The position numbers were made by a program, and so were the translations under genes. A stretch of 64,000 bases of DNA from an uncultured Monoglobus sp. (GTDB lineage Bacteria; Bacillota; Clostridia; Monoglobales; Monoglobaceae): NCBI GenBank assembly GCA_947625055.1, contig CANQMT010000003.1, forward strand, positions 1-64,000, written 5' to 3'. The notes under the pieces are model-generated. The model had not been told where the DNA came from and made no database searches. It saw nothing but the letters and a program-made list of their open reading frames with translations. Shown here piece after piece: positions 50,352-58,866 of this stretch (its first letter is position 1; the number at the start of each line of letters is the position of its first letter).

Positions 50352-51652
50352 AAAACTTTTTAAGTATTATATTAACAAGCGTATTGTTTGTCGCAATCAT
50401 TGGATTTAGCGCGTATGCCGCGGAAAATGATGCGGGCAAATATGTAATGGAGACGGAAAAACATGAAAAATATATGTCCGGCACCAGCGCTTTGGAATTT
50501 GAACCGGACTCATATTTGACGCGCGCAGAGACTGCGCAGATTATTTACAATCTTTTAACACAAAAACCACAAGTTTCAAATCAGTTTAAGGACATAGAGA
50601 ACAGCGAATGGTATTTTGAGGCGGTTAACAGTCTGTATTCCGCCGGGATCGTTCATGGAAAATACGGCGACGATACATACTTTCCGGACGATTTAATAAG
50701 CAGAGCTGAATTAATAGAAATGTTGTGCTATTTTGCCCCACCTTCAAATCTGTCTACTCGGGAAAGAATATCGTTTGATGATGTAAAGCCGGAAAATCCA
50801 ATGTATAATTATATTCTCAAGGCTGCCTCAAACGGATGGATTTCAGGATATGAAGACAACACTTTCAGACCTGAAAACCCGCTTACACGGGCTGAAGCGG
50901 TATGTGTGTTTAATCGGGTTTTAGGTCGTATTCCTGACGCAGAATATATAAGCGGCTCAAGTGATATGCGCTTGTTTGTGGACGTTGATTATGATATGTG
51001 GGCTCATGACAACATCATGGAAGCGACAGTTTCTCATTCATATGAAAAAACGGACACTGAAAAATGGACGGATTTTAAACCGGAATTGCCCGGTCTTTCG
51101 GCGGGTCCGCATATTTTCAATCATTATTTGTATTATATCGACGAGGAAAGCGGAAATTTTTTAAGAGACTGCGAAATAAAAGGATATACTTTAAATAAGA
51201 ATGGAAGATACACAACCGGTGACGCTGAACTTGACGAAAGTCTTCATAAGATCATCACAGAATTATGTACCAACGAGGCAAATAAAGAAGAAAATTTGAG
51301 AAAGGTATATGATTATGTGAGGGATAATTTCGTGTATCAGGCAAGGGCGCATGTTGCACGCGGCGCGAAAGGCTGGGAACTTGAATACGCAGTTCCGATG
51401 ATGCGAACCCATTACGGTAATTGTTACAGTTGGGCGGCAGTCTTTATGTATCTTGCAAGGAATGTGGGATTTGAAGCTTATTGCCAAAGCGGAGCGGTTG
51501 GAGCTAAAGTTGAGGATCACGGCTGGACAGAAATAATGTTTGACGGTGAATGGTTGATTTTTGATCCCGAACTTGAAAACGCCAATCATCAAAGGTGGTC
51601 GTTCTATAAACTGCCATATGACAATGATTTTAAAAACTATTATAAATATTGA
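50345..51652 (+). CDS. SLH-domain protein with transglutaminase-like domain
   Basis: Secreted (signal peptide about 1-25), with three SLH domains (residues about 35-225) for binding wall polymer, then a linker, and a C-terminal transglutaminase-like/cysteine-protease fold. The expected triad is visible: C360 in NCYSW, H392 in DHGWTEI and D407 in FDPE. Right after the SLH block it has SHSYEKT and EKWTD, matching the SHYYERA and ETWTE of the giant proteins. Its start overlaps the previous stop (ATGTTAA), so the two are translationally coupled. I infer a wall-bound enzyme that cross-links or trims surface protein or peptidoglycan; the substrate is not shown. Confidence 0.88.
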   Translation: MLKNFLSIILTSVLFVAIIGFSAYAAENDAGKYVMETEKHEKYMSGTSALEFEPDSYLTRAETAQIIYNLLTQKPQVSNQFKDIENSEWYFEAVNSLYSAGIVHGKYGDDTYFPDDLISRAELIEMLCYFAPPSNLSTRERISFDDVKPENPMYNYILKAASNGWISGYEDNTFRPENPLTRAEAVCVFNRVLGRIPDAEYISGSSDMRLFVDVDYDMWAHDNIMEATVSHSYEKTDTEKWTDFKPELPGLSAGPHIFNHYLYYIDEESGNFLRDCEIKGYTLNKNGRYTTGDAELDESLHKIITELCTNEANKEENLRKVYDYVRDNFVYQARAHVARGAKGWELEYAVPMMRTHYGNCYSWAAVFMYLARNVGFEAYCQSGAVGAKVEDHGWTEIMFDGEWLIFDPELENANHQRWSFYKLPYDNDFKNYYKY

Positions 51653-51667
51653 TAAATTCCGTTTATC

Positions 51668-51691
51668 GGCCCGCGGTTTTGCGGGCCTTTT
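51668..51691 (+). terminator. Terminator of the PBP-like/transglutaminase operon
   Basis: Seven-base perfect stem GGCCCGC / GCGGGCC around GGTTTT, followed by TTTT, 16 bases after the stop codon. Confidence 0.8.
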
Positions 51692-51763
51692 CCATATGTA
51701 TTTTAACAAAATAATAAGGTAATACTAATATTTGGTTAACTCAATATTACAAATCAGTCAAAT

Positions 51764-51793
51764 TTAACACAAATTAAAAAATCGTGCTATAAT
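51764..51793 (+). promoter_or_regulatory. ymfF-ymfH-lgt promoter
   Basis: TTAACA, 18 bases, TATAAT with an extended -10 TG (51785-51786). Confidence 0.7.
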
Positions 51794-51829
51794 ATTATAA
51801 TGAAATTATTTATGTAAAGGATGAAACAA

Positions 51830-53107
51830 ATGACCGAGCGAATTAAAAACGGCGTGGACTTTCATTATTTAAACGCCGAAAAGTTTAAAACAAACACGAT
51901 AAGCGTGTTTTTCAACATACCGTTAAAGCGCGAAACCGTGACCAGGGCGGCGCTGCTCCCCGCGGTCATGAAGCGCGGCACCGAAAAGCACAGGACCATG
52001 CTCGAGATCTCAAAATATCTTGACGAGCTTTACAGCGCGACGCTGCACGCGGGAATACGCGTAAAGGGCGACGGCGAGGTTCTGTATTTCACGATCGAGT
52101 ATATCCGCGACGAGTTCATCGGCGAGAGCCTGACCGAAAAGATCACGGCGCTTCTGAAAGAGTTTTTGTTCGAGCCCCTTTGCGACGAGGGCGGCTTTAA
52201 CGAGGAGTACCTGACCGGCGAGAAGCGGAACCTTAAAAACGCGATAGAGGGCCTTATCAACGACAAGCGCGAGTATGTTGAGTTTAAGTGCCGCGAGGCC
52301 ATGTTCGGCGGCGAGGGCTACGGAATGTTCGAGGCGGGCCGCGTTGAGGATCTTCCGGGCATCACCCGCGTGAACCTTTACGAGTTCTATAACGAAATAA
52401 TAAACGGCGCCAAGGCGGACGTGTTCGTCAGCGGCAGCTTTTCGGAGGCGGCGCTTGACATGATCAAAAACAGTCTGTGCGGCGCGTTCCCCGAAAGAGA
52501 CGCGGATTACGTCAGGACCGAGGCGGCGGCGCCTCGCGAGGGCGTTGAGGAATATATAACCGAGGAGATCCCGGTGGTGCAGAGCAAGCTCTGCATAGGC
52601 TTAAAATGCGGGATCGAGCCGACCTCGAAAATGTATTACGCACTGATGCTGGGCGGATGCGTGTTCGGCGGCAGCCCGTTCTCAAAGTTATTTAACAACG
52701 TGCGCGAGAAGCTGAGCCTCGCCTATTACGCGGCGTCGCGGACCGAGCGTTTCAAAAGCACAATGTTCATAAGCTGCGGAATTGAAACCGAAAAATACCA
52801 AGCCGCCTATGACGAGATAATTGCGCAGTTTGAAAAAATGAAAAACGGTGAGATCGAGGACAGCGAGATCGAGAATTCAAAGCTCTACATGAGCAGCCGC
52901 TTCACGTCGATGAAGGACAGCCTCAGGACTATGGAGGATTACTATCTTTCGCAGGCGATAATGGGCAACGACGGCGGCATAGATCAGCTTATCGAGCGGA
53001 CAAACGAGGTAACAAAAGAAGAGATCGTCGAGGCGTTTAACAGAATAAAGCTTGACGTGGTTTACTTCCTCAAGGGAAACATGGAGCCGGAAGGAGGCGA
53101 GGAGTAA
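51830..53107 (+). CDS. ymfF: M16-family protein YmfF-like (zinc motif absent)
   Basis: Non-catalytic partner of an M16 metallopeptidase pair. It has the M16 fold (for example SPFSKLFNNVREKLSLAYY) but no HxxEH zinc motif. In Bacillus the homologue lies in the ymfFHI cluster linked to the 5-aminopentanol modification of elongation factor P. I place the start at 51830 (MTERIKN), because AAAGGA at 51816-51821 is eight bases away; an in-frame ATG at 51821 is inside that site. It ends in TAATG shared with the next gene, so the two subunits are made together. Confidence 0.88.
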   Translation: MTERIKNGVDFHYLNAEKFKTNTISVFFNIPLKRETVTRAALLPAVMKRGTEKHRTMLEISKYLDELYSATLHAGIRVKGDGEVLYFTIEYIRDEFIGESLTEKITALLKEFLFEPLCDEGGFNEEYLTGEKRNLKNAIEGLINDKREYVEFKCREAMFGGEGYGMFEAGRVEDLPGITRVNLYEFYNEIINGAKADVFVSGSFSEAALDMIKNSLCGAFPERDADYVRTEAAAPREGVEEYITEEIPVVQSKLCIGLKCGIEPTSKMYYALMLGGCVFGGSPFSKLFNNVREKLSLAYYAASRTERFKSTMFISCGIETEKYQAAYDEIIAQFEKMKNGEIEDSEIENSKLYMSSRFTSMKDSLRTMEDYYLSQAIMGNDGGIDQLIERTNEVTKEEIVEAFNRIKLDVVYFLKGNMEPEGGEE

Positions 53108-54423
53108 TGAGCCGAGAGATACAGGAATTTGCGAGCGAAAAGCTTGGTGAAAAAATGCTTTTCGCCGTTCACGAGAGCGGACTTAAGGTGTATGTGTTCC
53201 CCAAAAAGGGGTTCAGTAAATATTACGCCATATACGGAACGGACTACGGCTCGACCGACCGCGAGTTCATTGTTCCCGGCGAGACCGAGAAGACGGTCGT
53301 GCCCGACGGCATAGCCCATTTTCTCGAGCATAAAATGTTTGAGCAGCCCGACGGCAGCAACGCCTTTGACAGCTTCGCGCTGACCGGTGCGTCAAGCAAC
53401 GCGTTCACAAGCTTTGATTTGACGGCCTATCTTTTCACCTGCACCGACAGGTTTTACGAGAACCTCGACATTTTGGTGGATTTCGTGAACAGCCCGCATT
53501 TCACCGACGAGAACGTAAACAAGGAAATGGGCATAATCGGCCAGGAGATAAAAATGTATGACGACGATCCCGGCTGGCGCGTGTTCTTCAATGCGCTGCG
53601 CGGAATGTTCAAAAACAATCCGGTCAAAATAGACATAGCGGGCACGGTTGAGAGCATAGCGCAGATAGATAAGGATATACTCTATAAGTGCTACAACACA
53701 TTCTATAACCCCGGCAACATGATGCTCGTGCTGGTGGGCGACATTGACATGAACGAGGTCTTAAACCGCCTTGATAAACGCATGAGCGGCGGCAAAAACT
53801 TAGGCGAGATCGACCGCCCCGAGGTAAGCGAGCCGCGGGAGCGCGTTCGCGAATTCGTCGAGCAGCGCCTTGTTGTGTCACAGCCCATGTTCAATGTGGG
53901 ATTTAAGGACATAACCCCGTTCACGAGCGGCGAGGAGCTTGCGCGCCGCGAGGCGGCGACCGAGATAATTCTTGACGCGCTTTTCGGCAAGAGCAGCGAG
54001 TTTTATATGAAGCTCTATAACGACGGCCTGATCGACAGCAGCTTCAGTGCCGAGACCGAGCTTGAGAAGCGTTACGGTTTTTCGCTTATCGGCGGCGAGT
54101 CCAAAGACCCGGCGGCGGTGTATTCCGCGATCAAGGAGCGGATCGAAAGGGCGCGGGCCGAGGGCATAGACAAAAGCGACATAGAGCGCACCAAAAAGGT
54201 GATGAAGGCCTCGGGCATAAAGATGTTCAACTATATCGAGGGCATGGGCAACGCGTATATCAGAATGTTGATGAAGGGCATTAACCCGCTTGAATATAAC
54301 AAAATTATCGACAGTCTCGGCTATGAGGACATTATGGAGCGGTTCAAGGCCCACTTCGACACCGGAAACTGCGTGCTCTCTACGATCCTGCCCGCCGGGA
54401 CGGGCGGAGCGGAGGCGGTCTGA
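53107..54423 (+). CDS. ymfH: M16-family zinc peptidase YmfH-like
   Basis: Catalytic-type member of the M16 pair: HFLEH at about residue 71 is the inverted zinc motif, with the third ligand expected in the following helix (NKEMGIIGQEI supplies the glutamate). The remaining 350 residues are the usual two-lobed M16 fold. Its start overlaps the ymfF stop and its stop overlaps the lgt start (TGATG). Known context: Bacillus ymfF-ymfH near EF-P modification; the ymfI reductase is not present here, so a role in EF-P modification is inference only. Confidence 0.9.
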   Translation: MSREIQEFASEKLGEKMLFAVHESGLKVYVFPKKGFSKYYAIYGTDYGSTDREFIVPGETEKTVVPDGIAHFLEHKMFEQPDGSNAFDSFALTGASSNAFTSFDLTAYLFTCTDRFYENLDILVDFVNSPHFTDENVNKEMGIIGQEIKMYDDDPGWRVFFNALRGMFKNNPVKIDIAGTVESIAQIDKDILYKCYNTFYNPGNMMLVLVGDIDMNEVLNRLDKRMSGGKNLGEIDRPEVSEPRERVREFVEQRLVVSQPMFNVGFKDITPFTSGEELARREAATEIILDALFGKSSEFYMKLYNDGLIDSSFSAETELEKRYGFSLIGGESKDPAAVYSAIKERIERARAEGIDKSDIERTKKVMKASGIKMFNYIEGMGNAYIRMLMKGINPLEYNKIIDSLGYEDIMERFKAHFDTGNCVLSTILPAGTGGAEAV

Positions 54424-55229
54424 TGGTCAACGTCATTTCTTTTCCGAATTTGGGGCTGAGCTTTAAGATCAGCCGAACAGCCTTCACTGTCGGCGGGATA
54501 AACATCTATTGGTACGGCATAATCCTCGCCTGCGGCATGATAGCGGGCCTGCTCTACGCCTTCCGCGAGGTGAAAAAGCAGGATATAAAGCAGGACGACG
54601 CGCTCAATATGTTCCTGATCGCGGTGCCCGTGGCAATAATCTGCGCGCGGCTTTACTATGTGATCTTCAGCTTTGACATGTATCGGGATGATCTTCTCGA
54701 GATATTCGACATCCGCGGCGGCGGCATCGCGGTCTACGGCAGCTTTATCGGCGCGGCGCTTGTGGTGTTTTTCTACTGCCGCGCGAAAAAGATAAGCCTC
54801 GGCAAGGTGCTTGACATTTTGGCAGTCGGATTTCTGATAGGCCAGGTGATAGGCCGCTGGGGAAACTTTGTCAACGGTGAGGCCTACGGCGGCCCGACCG
54901 CGCTCCCGTGGGCGATGTCGATAACCGCCGAGGGCGGGAGCCATGTCGATATGGTGCACCCGACGTTTTTGTACGAGAGCTTGTGGGACGCGCTGGGTGT
55001 CGCGCTGCTGCTGCTTTTCAAAAAGCATAAAAAGTTTGACGGCGAGGTGTTCTGCCTCTACATACTCTGGTACGGAGCGGGCAGATTTTGGATCGAGGGC
55101 CTGCGCACCGACTCGCTTTACCTCGGCTCTGTGAGGATCTCGCAAATCGTGGCGCTGCTTTCGGCGGTCGTCGGAGCGGCTGTTATCATTATCAAACGGA
55201 TAAAAATAAAAAACAAAGGCAATGTCTGA
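54423..55229 (+). CDS. lgt: Prolipoprotein diacylglyceryl transferase
   Basis: Membrane enzyme that transfers diacylglycerol from phosphatidylglycerol to the lipobox cysteine of prelipoproteins. The Lgt signature GRWGNFVNGEAYGG is intact, preceded by YGSFIGAALV and followed by HPTFLYESLWD. Seven hydrophobic segments can be traced. Its 268-residue length is normal. It is translationally coupled to ymfH and followed after 12 bases by a 45-codon gene, so it belongs to the same operon although its function is unrelated. Confidence 0.96.
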   Translation: MVNVISFPNLGLSFKISRTAFTVGGINIYWYGIILACGMIAGLLYAFREVKKQDIKQDDALNMFLIAVPVAIICARLYYVIFSFDMYRDDLLEIFDIRGGGIAVYGSFIGAALVVFFYCRAKKISLGKVLDILAVGFLIGQVIGRWGNFVNGEAYGGPTALPWAMSITAEGGSHVDMVHPTFLYESLWDALGVALLLLFKKHKKFDGEVFCLYILWYGAGRFWIEGLRTDSLYLGSVRISQIVALLSAVVGAAVIIIKRIKIKNKGNV

Positions 55230-55241
55230 CAGGAGGGCAAT

Positions 55242-55379
55242 ATGGAACAGGATATTCAGATTTTAAAACAGCGTATGGCGGAGCTTGTCAACTCCGACGA
55301 ACTGAAGTACGAGGATATTTACAAAATGAAACTGGAAATGGACGCCCTGATCGACAAGTATTACTTTGAACAGATGTAA
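55242..55379 (+). CDS. Spo0E-like aspartyl-phosphate phosphatase, 45 aa
   Basis: A 45-codon frame with AGGAGGG six bases before the ATG, 12 bases after lgt. The product is two helices, with the tail KLEMDALIDKYYFEQ resembling the Spo0E signature region (SxxLD followed by a basic and aromatic tail), though Met-Asp replaces the usual Leu-Asp. In Bacillus, Spo0E proteins remove phosphate from Spo0A and so oppose sporulation; this one probably acts on a clostridial Spo0A. Its sequence is coding-like throughout. Family assignment is by eye. Confidence 0.65.
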   Translation: MEQDIQILKQRMAELVNSDELKYEDIYKMKLEMDALIDKYYFEQM

Positions 55380-55465
55380 AATAACTTAAATTGACTGTTG
55401 ACTTGCGCGCCCTTTGGTGCTAAAATAAATACGGCCTGACACTGAGGGTAAGTCCCGAGGGGGAA

Positions 55466-55636
55466 GGCAACGTAGAGACTAGGGAATAGGTACTAGATAC
55501 TAGGCACTATTTTGCGGGCGGATGGCTCTCCCTTTGGGGAGAGGCTGTCGCGGTAAATCCCGCGGGGACAAGCGGATGTTTTTAGCTACTTATCTCCGCG
55601 TAGTCCCTAGACCCTATTTCCTAGTCTCTACGTTGC
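55466..55636. repeat. MITE-like element with 24-bp terminal inverted repeats
   Basis: GCAACGTAGAGACTAGGGAA at 55467 reappears inverted and nearly perfect (CCTATTTCCTAGTCTCTACG) at 55613-55636; the full arms are 24 bases with one mismatch. The inside contains further palindromes (CTCTCCC / GGGGAGAG; CGCGG / CCGCG) and no gene. Relatives share GCAACGTAG with the repeat at 40199-40282. An open frame crossing it in front of the next gene is not its true 5' end. Confidence 0.7.
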
Positions 55637-55665
55637 TCCCTCGCTCGGCGAAGGGAGGTTTTTTT
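55636..55665 (+). terminator. Terminator-like hairpin overlapping a ribosome binding site
   Basis: CTCCCTCGC / GCGAAGGGAG with a TCG loop and one bulged A, followed by seven T residues that end exactly at the next start codon. The 3' arm is the ribosome binding site AGGGAGG of the TM1266-family gene. It can end transcripts from upstream or hide that site. Confidence 0.6.
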
Positions 55666-55914
55666 ATGGAGCAAAATCGTGTCGCCCTGATCGGGATCAT
55701 CGTTGAGGATCTGTCCGTGACAGACAGGATCAACGAGGTCATCCATGAGTATAATTCATACATAGTCGGCAGGATGGGCATTCCCTACCGCAGCCGCGGA
55801 GTCGCGATAATCAGTCTGGTGATCGACGCGCCCGGGAATGTTATTTCCGGCCTTTCCGGCAGGCTGGGCATGATCGAAAACGTTCAGGTTAAAGCGCAGT
55901 ATACCAAAATTTAA
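55666..55914 (+). CDS. TM1266-family iron-only hydrogenase system putative regulator
   Basis: An 82-residue protein with a ferredoxin-like/ACT-type fold, typical of the family found next to [FeFe]-hydrogenase maturation genes. Visible hallmarks are the repeated Ile-Gly-Ile start, INEVIHEYNSYIVGRMGIPY, and GNVISGLSGRLG. The upstream frame runs through the inverted repeat, but the start at 55666 has AGGGAGG seven bases before it and gives the family's normal length. HydG follows 22 bases later, supporting a role in hydrogenase maturation or its control. Biochemical function in the family is not settled. Confidence 0.85.
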   Translation: MEQNRVALIGIIVEDLSVTDRINEVIHEYNSYIVGRMGIPYRSRGVAIISLVIDAPGNVISGLSGRLGMIENVQVKAQYTKI

Positions 55915-55936
55915 TGACGTAAAGGAGATAAAACAT

Positions 55937-57370
55937 ATGGAAAAATCGTATAAGTATGATGTGAAATCACCCAAAGCGGAGGAGTTTATCAACGATGAGG
56001 AAATCAAGGCAACCTTAAAATACGCCGAGGAAAACAAAAATAACCGCGAGCTTATCGAGTCGATAATCGAGAAGGCGCGGGAGTATAAGGGCCTGAGCCA
56101 CCGCGAGGCGGCTGTGCTTCTCGACTGTGAGCTTGACGATCTTAATGAGAAAATGTTCGCCTTGGCGAAGGAAATAAAAGAAAAAATATATGGCAGGCGC
56201 ATAGTGCTTTTCGCGCCGCTGTATCTCTCGAACTACTGCGTGAACGGCTGCGTTTACTGCCCGTATCACGCGAAAAACAAGAACATCTGCCGCAAAAAGC
56301 TCACTCAGGACGATGTGCGCCGCGAGACGATTGCGCTTCAGGACATGGGCCACAAGCGCCTTGCTCTTGAGGCGGGCGAGGATCCGGTCAACAATCCGCT
56401 TGAGTATATTCTGGAGTGCATAAACACGGTCTACGGCATCAAGCACAAAAACGGCGCGATCCGCCGCGTGAACGTGAATATCGCCGCGACCACGGTCGAG
56501 AACTACAAGCGCCTCAAGGACGCGGGAATAGGAACATACATACTGTTCCAGGAGACTTACAATAAGGAAAATTACCTAAGCCTTCACCCCGCGGGCCCCA
56601 AGCACGACTACGCCTACCATACCGAGGCGATGGACAGGGCCATGACCGCGGGCATCGACGATGTCGGCTGCGGAGTGCTGTTTGGCCTGAACCTTTACCG
56701 CTATGACCTGGTGGGTCTTCTGATGCACGCCGAGCATCTTGAGGCCACGTTCGGAGTCGGTCCCCACACCATAAGTGTGCCGAGGATCTGCCCCGCCGAC
56801 GACATTGACGTGAACGACTTTTCAAACGCGGTCTCCGACGAGATATTCCACAAGATCATCGCTGTGATAAGGATAGCCGTGCCGTACACGGGAATGATAA
56901 TCTCCACACGCGAGAGCGAAAAGAGCCGCGAAAGAGCGCTTGAGCTCGGTATTTCGCAGATAAGCGGCGGCTCGCGCACCAGCGTCGGAGGCTACGCCGA
57001 CGAGGAGCCCGAGGAGGAAAACTCGGCGCAGTTCGACACCAGCGATCGCAGGACTCTCGATGAGGTAATAAACTGGCTCGTTTCGCTCGGCTATATTCCG
57101 AGCTTCTGCACCGCCTGCTACCGCGAGGGCAGAACGGGCGACCGCTTTATGCCGCTCGCCAAGTCGGGCGCGATCCAGAACTGCTGCCAGCCCAACGCGA
57201 TTATCACGCTCAAGGAGTATCTTGAGGACTACGCCTCGCCCGAAACCAAGCTAAACGGCGAAAGGCTGATAGAGGATGAAATAAAAAAGATCCCCAACCC
57301 CAAGGTATACAACACCACGAAGGAATACCTGAAAAAAATCGAGCAGGGCGCCCGCGATTTCAGGTTTTAA
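55937..57370 (+). CDS. hydG: [FeFe]-hydrogenase H-cluster maturase HydG (tyrosine lyase)
   Basis: Radical SAM enzyme that splits tyrosine to give the CO and CN ligands of the hydrogenase active site. The N-terminal CX3CX2C cluster (NYCVNGCVYC) is near residue 100, and the C-terminal auxiliary cluster region CTAC...QNCC is present, distinguishing it from ThiH. At 477 residues it has the usual length. AAAGGAG precedes the ATG at 55937. hydE, hydF and a hydrogenase gene are not in the window, so the other maturases must be encoded elsewhere. A strong terminator follows. Confidence 0.96.
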   Translation: MEKSYKYDVKSPKAEEFINDEEIKATLKYAEENKNNRELIESIIEKAREYKGLSHREAAVLLDCELDDLNEKMFALAKEIKEKIYGRRIVLFAPLYLSNYCVNGCVYCPYHAKNKNICRKKLTQDDVRRETIALQDMGHKRLALEAGEDPVNNPLEYILECINTVYGIKHKNGAIRRVNVNIAATTVENYKRLKDAGIGTYILFQETYNKENYLSLHPAGPKHDYAYHTEAMDRAMTAGIDDVGCGVLFGLNLYRYDLVGLLMHAEHLEATFGVGPHTISVPRICPADDIDVNDFSNAVSDEIFHKIIAVIRIAVPYTGMIISTRESEKSRERALELGISQISGGSRTSVGGYADEEPEEENSAQFDTSDRRTLDEVINWLVSLGYIPSFCTACYREGRTGDRFMPLAKSGAIQNCCQPNAIITLKEYLEDYASPETKLNGERLIEDEIKKIPNPKVYNTTKEYLKKIEQGARDFRF

Positions 57371-57407
57371 AAAAAGTCTGCCGCAAAACGCTGCGGCAGA
57401 CTTTTTT
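57370..57407. terminator. Bidirectional terminator between hydG and the hydrolase gene
   Basis: Fifteen-base stem AAAAAGTCTGCCGCA / TGCGGCAGACTTTTT, symmetric on both strands, so it ends convergent genes from both sides. Confidence 0.9.
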
Positions 57408-57410
57408 GGT

Positions 57411-58406
57411 TTACTTTAAATATTCGTTAAAAAAACTTTCGAGCTTGTCGAACGGAATGGCGTTTTTGCCGCCGCCGTCATAAAGATCGGTGTGGACGGC
57501 GTCGGGGATTATAAGCAACTCCTTGTTGTCGGGGCATGGATTTCCGTTTATCATATCCGCGTATGCGTCGCGGCTGAAATAGCACGAGTGCGCCTTTTCG
57601 CCGTGCATAACAAGCGCCGCGCTGCGTATCTCGCAGCTATATTTCAGTATCGGCTGATTGATGAACGACATGCAGCCTATCTTGTTCCAGCCGCCGTTTG
57701 AGTTCAGCGAGCGCTTGTGATAGCCGCGCTTGGTCTTATAATAATCGTAGTAATCCTTGACAAAGAACGGCGCGTCCTCCGGCAGCGGGTCAACAACTCC
57801 GCCGCCCAATTCATAGCTTCCGTTTTTATAGTCTGCCACGCGCTGCGCGTTCAGCGCCTTTTTGAGCTCGTAACGCTTTTCCTCGCTGTTGTCGGCGTCA
57901 AAATAGCCGTTGGCGTTGACCCTCGTCATGTCATACATGGTCGAGGCGACGGTCGCCTTGATCCTCGTGTCGAGCGCCGCGGCGTTCAGCGCCATGCCGC
58001 CCCAGCCGCAGATGCCGATTATGCCTATTCTTTCCGGATCGACGTCGTCGTTGACCGAAAGAAAATCAACAGCGGCCTGAAAATCCTCGGTGTTAATGTC
58101 GGGCGAGGCCATATACCGCGGCTGTCCGCCGCTCTCTCCCGTGAATGACGGGTCAAAGGCTATGGTCAGAAATCCGCGCTCCGCCATTGTCTGGGCGTAT
58201 AAGCCCGACGCCTGCTCCTTGACTGCGCCGAACGGGCCGCACACCGCGATCGCCGCGAGCTTTCCGCTGTGGCCTTTCGGCTTGTATAAGTCCGCCGCGA
58301 GGGTTATTCCGTAGCGGTTGCGGAAGGTTACTTTTTTGTGATCGACCTTTTTGCTTTTGGGGAAGGTCTTGTCCCATTCACTTGTGAGTTTCAATGTCTC
58401 TGCCAT
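57411..58406 (-). CDS. Alpha/beta hydrolase with a cysteine nucleophile (dienelactone-hydrolase-like)
   Basis: 331 residues from the chosen start MAETLKLTSEW at 58406; an upstream extension of 20 codons crosses the ribosome site. The nucleophile elbow reads GICGWGG, with C133 in place of the usual serine, as in dienelactone hydrolases. A late PDAVHTDLY supplies the likely catalytic histidine. No signal peptide. It has its own promoter (58452-58480) and lies just behind hxlR on the same strand. Its 5' end (58350-58406) is repeated as a fragment at 61663-61719. Substrate unknown; HxlR neighbours often respond to reactive aldehydes or quinones, so a detoxification role is plausible. Confidence 0.85.
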   Translation of the reverse strand: MAETLKLTSEWDKTFPKSKKVDHKKVTFRNRYGITLAADLYKPKGHSGKLAAIAVCGPFGAVKEQASGLYAQTMAERGFLTIAFDPSFTGESGGQPRYMASPDINTEDFQAAVDFLSVNDDVDPERIGIIGICGWGGMALNAAALDTRIKATVASTMYDMTRVNANGYFDADNSEEKRYELKKALNAQRVADYKNGSYELGGGVVDPLPEDAPFFVKDYYDYYKTKRGYHKRSLNSNGGWNKIGCMSFINQPILKYSCEIRSAALVMHGEKAHSCYFSRDAYADMINGNPCPDNKELLIIPDAVHTDLYDGGGKNAIPFDKLESFFNEYLK

Positions 58407-58451
58407 GATAACACATTCCTTTCCGTGATATTTTTGGAATTTTATGTAATT

Positions 58452-58480
58452 ATTATACCGTATCAATTCAAAAATATCAA
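58452..58480 (-). promoter_or_regulatory. Hydrolase promoter
   Basis: Minus-strand TTGATA, 17 bases, TATAAT. The same promoter is present unchanged in the duplicate at 61663-61866, where it reads into a 26-codon broken frame. Confidence 0.75.
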
Positions 58481-58514
58481 ATACCTATATCGAATAGAGA
58501 AAAATGCCTTTCGG

Positions 58515-58841
58515 TTATGACAAAGACTTATAGCCCTCGCCCCACGCCTTCATCGCGTCCAAAATCGGTTTCAGCGTCGCGCCGAGCTCCGACAGCGCGT
58601 ATTCCACCCGCGGCGGAACCTCCGCGTAAACGGTGCGCGTGATCAGCCCGTCAGCTTCCATTTGTCGCAAATTGTCGGTCAAAACCTTTTGGCTGATGCC
58701 TTCTAAGTTTTTATGAAGCTCGTTGAACCGCCACGGGCGCTCGAGCAGATTTCGTATGATAAGCAGCTTCCATTTGCTGCCTATCAGTTGAACGGTCACG
58801 GCGACCGGACATTCCGGTATAAGTTCATCCTTGGTTTTCAT
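58515..58841 (-). CDS. HxlR-family transcriptional regulator
   Basis: 108 residues from the ATG at 58841, chosen because GGAGGG lies six bases upstream; the five-codon extension starts with a TTG inside that site. Winged helix-turn-helix of the HxlR/MarR type with CPVAVTVQLIGSKWKLLIIR and a wing around TRTVYAEVPPRVEYALSE. A cysteine in the N-terminal CPVA position is the usual redox-sensing residue in some members. Divergent from the ACGX peptide gene; two inverted repeats in the 220-base gap are likely operators. Its 3' end is duplicated at 61828-61866. Confidence 0.92.
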   Translation of the reverse strand: MKTKDELIPECPVAVTVQLIGSKWKLLIIRNLLERPWRFNELHKNLEGISQKVLTDNLRQMEADGLITRTVYAEVPPRVEYALSELGATLKPILDAMKAWGEGYKSLS

Positions 58842-58866
58842 GCCTGTTCCCTCCAATACTTCAAAT

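Noticed and set aside
55522-55665. Extension of the TM1266-family gene by 48 codons
   Set aside because: It translates the inverted-repeat element; the start at 55666 has the ribosome site and gives the family length.
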